A stretch of 64,000 nt of DNA from Nitrosopumilus sp. b1. Lineage in GTDB: Archaea; Thermoproteota; Nitrososphaeria; Nitrososphaerales; Nitrosopumilaceae. The notes beneath the pieces were generated by a model. The model did no database searches. It saw nothing but the letters and a program-made list of their open reading frames with translations, and was not told the origin of the DNA. Positions 62,223-64,000 of the stretch are shown here, in pieces. A program made the position numbers and the translations under genes. Each line of letters starts with the position of its first letter. The stretch's first letter is position 1. The DNA is taken from NCBI RefSeq assembly GCF_014078545.1, contig NZ_MU078732.1, forward strand, positions 3,638-67,637, written 5' to 3'.

Positions 62223-62244
62223 TGTATTATTACTCCAGTATTGT

Positions 62245-63048
62245 TTATAATCTTACAGGAATATTTTTTTCTTTTAAAACAGATTTTACTCCTTTAACAC
62301 CATGAGTATTATAATGAAATATGGAAGCTGCCAGTGCTGCATCTACGTTTGATTTTTGAAAGATTTCAGTCATATCTTCTGGTTTTCCACATCCGCCACT
62401 TGCTATTACAGGAAGAGATACAGAATTTACTATAGCACTGGTCAGAATTACATCATAACCATCTTTTGTTCCATCTTTATCAATACTAGTTAGAAGAATT
62501 TCTCCTGCACCAAATTCTTGAGATTTTTTTGCCCATTCAACGGCGTCGATTCCAGTCTCTTTCTTTCCACCAAAGATGAAAACTTCAAACCAAAACTTTT
62601 TTCCTTCCTCAGAAAAAATATTTTTAGCTTTTGTGACGTCATAATTTCTTTTGGCATCAATTGCCACTACAACACATTGTCTTCCAAAGAGTTTCATTAA
62701 TTCAGTAATTACTGTTGGATTCTTTATGGCGCCGGTATTAAGTGCCACTTTGTCAGCACCACTAAGTAGTATATCTCTAGCATGTTGTAATGTGTTAACT
62801 CCACCACCTACAGTAAATGGAATATCAATAACTTTGGCAACTTTTGATACCAATGATTTTATCGTTTCACGTTTTTCTTCAGATGCTGTTATATCAAGGA
62901 AAATTAGTTCATCAGCTCCTTCATCACTATATTTTTTGGCCAACTCTACAGGATCTCCTGCATCCTTTAGTGATTCAAAATTCAATCCTTTAACTACTCG
63001 TCCGTTTGCTACATCAAGACAGGGTATGACTCTTTTTGTTAATGTCAT
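62245..63048 (-). CDS. hisF: Imidazole glycerol phosphate synthase subunit HisF
   Basis: TIM-barrel cyclase that, with HisH, makes IGP and AICAR. N-terminal VIPCLDVANGRVVKG with catalytic Asp12, phosphate-binding GGGV and SGGCGKPED loops, and the second catalytic Asp in VVAIDAKR. At 267 residues it is slightly longer than usual. ATG start overlapping hisA by 4 bp. Confidence 0.97.
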   Translation of the reverse strand: MTLTKRVIPCLDVANGRVVKGLNFESLKDAGDPVELAKKYSDEGADELIFLDITASEEKRETIKSLVSKVAKVIDIPFTVGGGVNTLQHARDILLSGADKVALNTGAIKNPTVITELMKLFGRQCVVVAIDAKRNYDVTKAKNIFSEEGKKFWFEVFIFGGKKETGIDAVEWAKKSQEFGAGEILLTSIDKDGTKDGYDVILTSAIVNSVSLPVIASGGCGKPEDMTEIFQKSNVDAALAASIFHYNTHGVKGVKSVLKEKNIPVRL

Positions 63049-63758
63049 AGTTTTTTTGCCTCCTCAATAGTAATTTGATTTTCGTATAGTGCCTTTCCAA
63101 GAATCACTCCAAATGCATTTTTTTCCTTTACTAATTTGACATCATTAATGTTGGAGATTCCTCCGCTTGCGATAATGTTGGTATCTTTTAAGGAGCATAC
63201 TTTCTCTAAATAATTCAGATCGGGTCCTTGCATTGTTCCATCTCTACTAACATTGGTTACCAAAAATTCAGAAAATCCCATATTCAAAAAGTCTTTTACA
63301 GCATTGATCAAATTGATATCAGTGTTTGTTTGCCAACCATTAACCACAATTTTTCCATCAAGATGATCTGCAGAAATTACAATCTTTTCTTTACCAAATT
63401 TTTCTAATAATGATTTCAAAGTATTTTTTTCTTTGAAAGCCAGTGTGCCCAAAACAACTCTAGGGCAAAATTCCAATACTTGTTGAATGATTGATTCATC
63501 TCTTAATCCACCTGCAACTTCAAATGGTATAGATAATTTACTTGTCATTTCTTCTATGATAGTAATATTGGTACCCCTCCCAAGTGTTGCATCAAGGTCT
63601 ACAATATGCAACATGTCTGCTCCGGCATTTTCCCATTTTTTGGAAATTTCATTTGGGTTATCACTATAGATGGTTTTTTGATTAGGATCCCCTTTGTACA
63701 AGCGTACAACTTTGCCATCCATTAGATCAATTGCAGGAATTATCTTCACTTTTGGCAC
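63045..63758 (-). CDS. hisA: ProFAR isomerase HisA
   Basis: Amadori-type isomerase that converts ProFAR to PRFAR. PAIDLMDGKVVRLYKGDP start, VAGGLRDE and ASGGISN phosphate loops, and the LVTNVSRDGTMQGPD catalytic-Asp segment. The 237 residues are normal. GTG start (63758) overlapping hisH by 13 bp. Confidence 0.96.
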   Translation of the reverse strand: MPKVKIIPAIDLMDGKVVRLYKGDPNQKTIYSDNPNEISKKWENAGADMLHIVDLDATLGRGTNITIIEEMTSKLSIPFEVAGGLRDESIIQQVLEFCPRVVLGTLAFKEKNTLKSLLEKFGKEKIVISADHLDGKIVVNGWQTNTDINLINAVKDFLNMGFSEFLVTNVSRDGTMQGPDLNYLEKVCSLKDTNIIASGGISNINDVKLVKEKNAFGVILGKALYENQITIEEAKKL

Positions 63759-64000
63759 TCTCTGAGAAAATTTTTGAGCATGATTCTTCCTACAGCGCCA
63801 GATTTTTCAGGGTGAAATTGTGTGCCAAAGAAATTATCCTGTTCTATTACCGCTGGAACTTTAATTCCATAATCAGCATTTGCTGCTATAATATCGTCTG
63901 ATGCAGGTTTTGCTCTATACGAATGTACAAAGTATACCCATGCTCCATCATCAACCCCCTCTAAAATTGTACTATGTTTTTTTATCTCCAAGCTGTTCCA
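63746..64000 (-). CDS. hisH: Imidazole glycerol phosphate synthase subunit HisH (partial)
   Basis: C-terminal part of the glutamine amidotransferase that feeds ammonia to HisF. The catalytic His-Glu of the class I triad are visible in GTQFHPEKSG, and YFVHSYRAKP is the typical preceding motif. The upstream part, with the Cys nucleophile, lies beyond 64000; the frame continues open to the edge. It lies first among hisH-hisA-hisF-hisI within the window. Confidence 0.95.
   Translation of the reverse strand, partial: WNSLEIKKHSTILEGVDDGAWVYFVHSYRAKPASDDIIAANADYGIKVPAVIEQDNFFGTQFHPEKSGAVGRIMLKNFLRECQK

Overview
The window reads as a piece of chromosome from an ammonia-oxidising archaeon of the Nitrososphaerota (Thaumarchaeota), most likely group I.1a (Nitrosopumilus/Nitrosarchaeum-like). 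The grounds are the low G+C, very frequent TTG and GTG starts, TATA boxes about 25-30 bp before start codons (leaderless transcripts), archaeal-type ribosomal and tRNA-modification genes, an archaeal mevalonate-branch kinase (IPK), a 1740-residue secreted protein of the thaumarchaeal S-layer type, and a quinol-oxidising cluster (Rieske, cytochrome b, membrane cupredoxin) typical of these organisms. The species call is inference; no 16S or amo gene lies here.

Layout. 0-4.8 kb: the start of an S-layer-like paralogue, then a metal-handling block (CDF transporter, ZIP transporter, two-domain multicopper oxidase) with two DtxR/MntR-like palindromes in the divergent promoter region. 4.8-8 kb: a winged-helix regulator and a MoxR/chelatase-like AAA+ plus VWA pair. 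8.1-25.8 kb: mostly core genes: rpsM-rpsD, glmS, a CobT-like gene, an MBL hydrolase, an NAD(P)HX epimerase, translin, tRNA-Leu, then the conserved archaeal run rpoN-eno-rpsB-MEMO-mvk-ipk-idi-prenyl synthase-gltX. These last supply translation factors and the isoprenoid backbone for ether lipids and quinones. 25.8-29 kb: tRNA-His, a 28-residue membrane peptide, CorA and Dus. 29-35 kb: two tandem giant secreted proteins built of thrombospondin type-3 calcium-binding repeats. 35-45 kb: RNA-modification and housekeeping genes (taw1, bud32, kae1, tgtA, YchF/OLA1, aCPSF2-like nuclease, OGG1-like glycosylase), an Asp-substituted ferredoxin, a paralogous pair of tiny acidic proteins, and tRNA-Arg. 45.7-58.4 kb: cell-envelope and respiration block (cupredoxin, cytochrome b, Rieske, subtilase, anchored coiled-coil protein, S-layer protein). 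58.6-64 kb: a ubiquitin-like/E1 fusion protein, threonine synthase, a secreted protein, and part of the histidine operon (hisI, hisF, hisA, partial hisH).

No CRISPR array, integrase, transposase or phage-like region is visible, and no gene-free stretch exceeds about 215 bp. The least explained items are the two TSP3 giants with higher-order repeats, the ubiquitin-like/E1 fusion, the small-protein pair around a hairpin, the 28-residue peptide, the AAA/VWA pair, and several enzymes with a changed key residue (IPP isomerase, ferredoxin, Rieske protein, multicopper oxidase).
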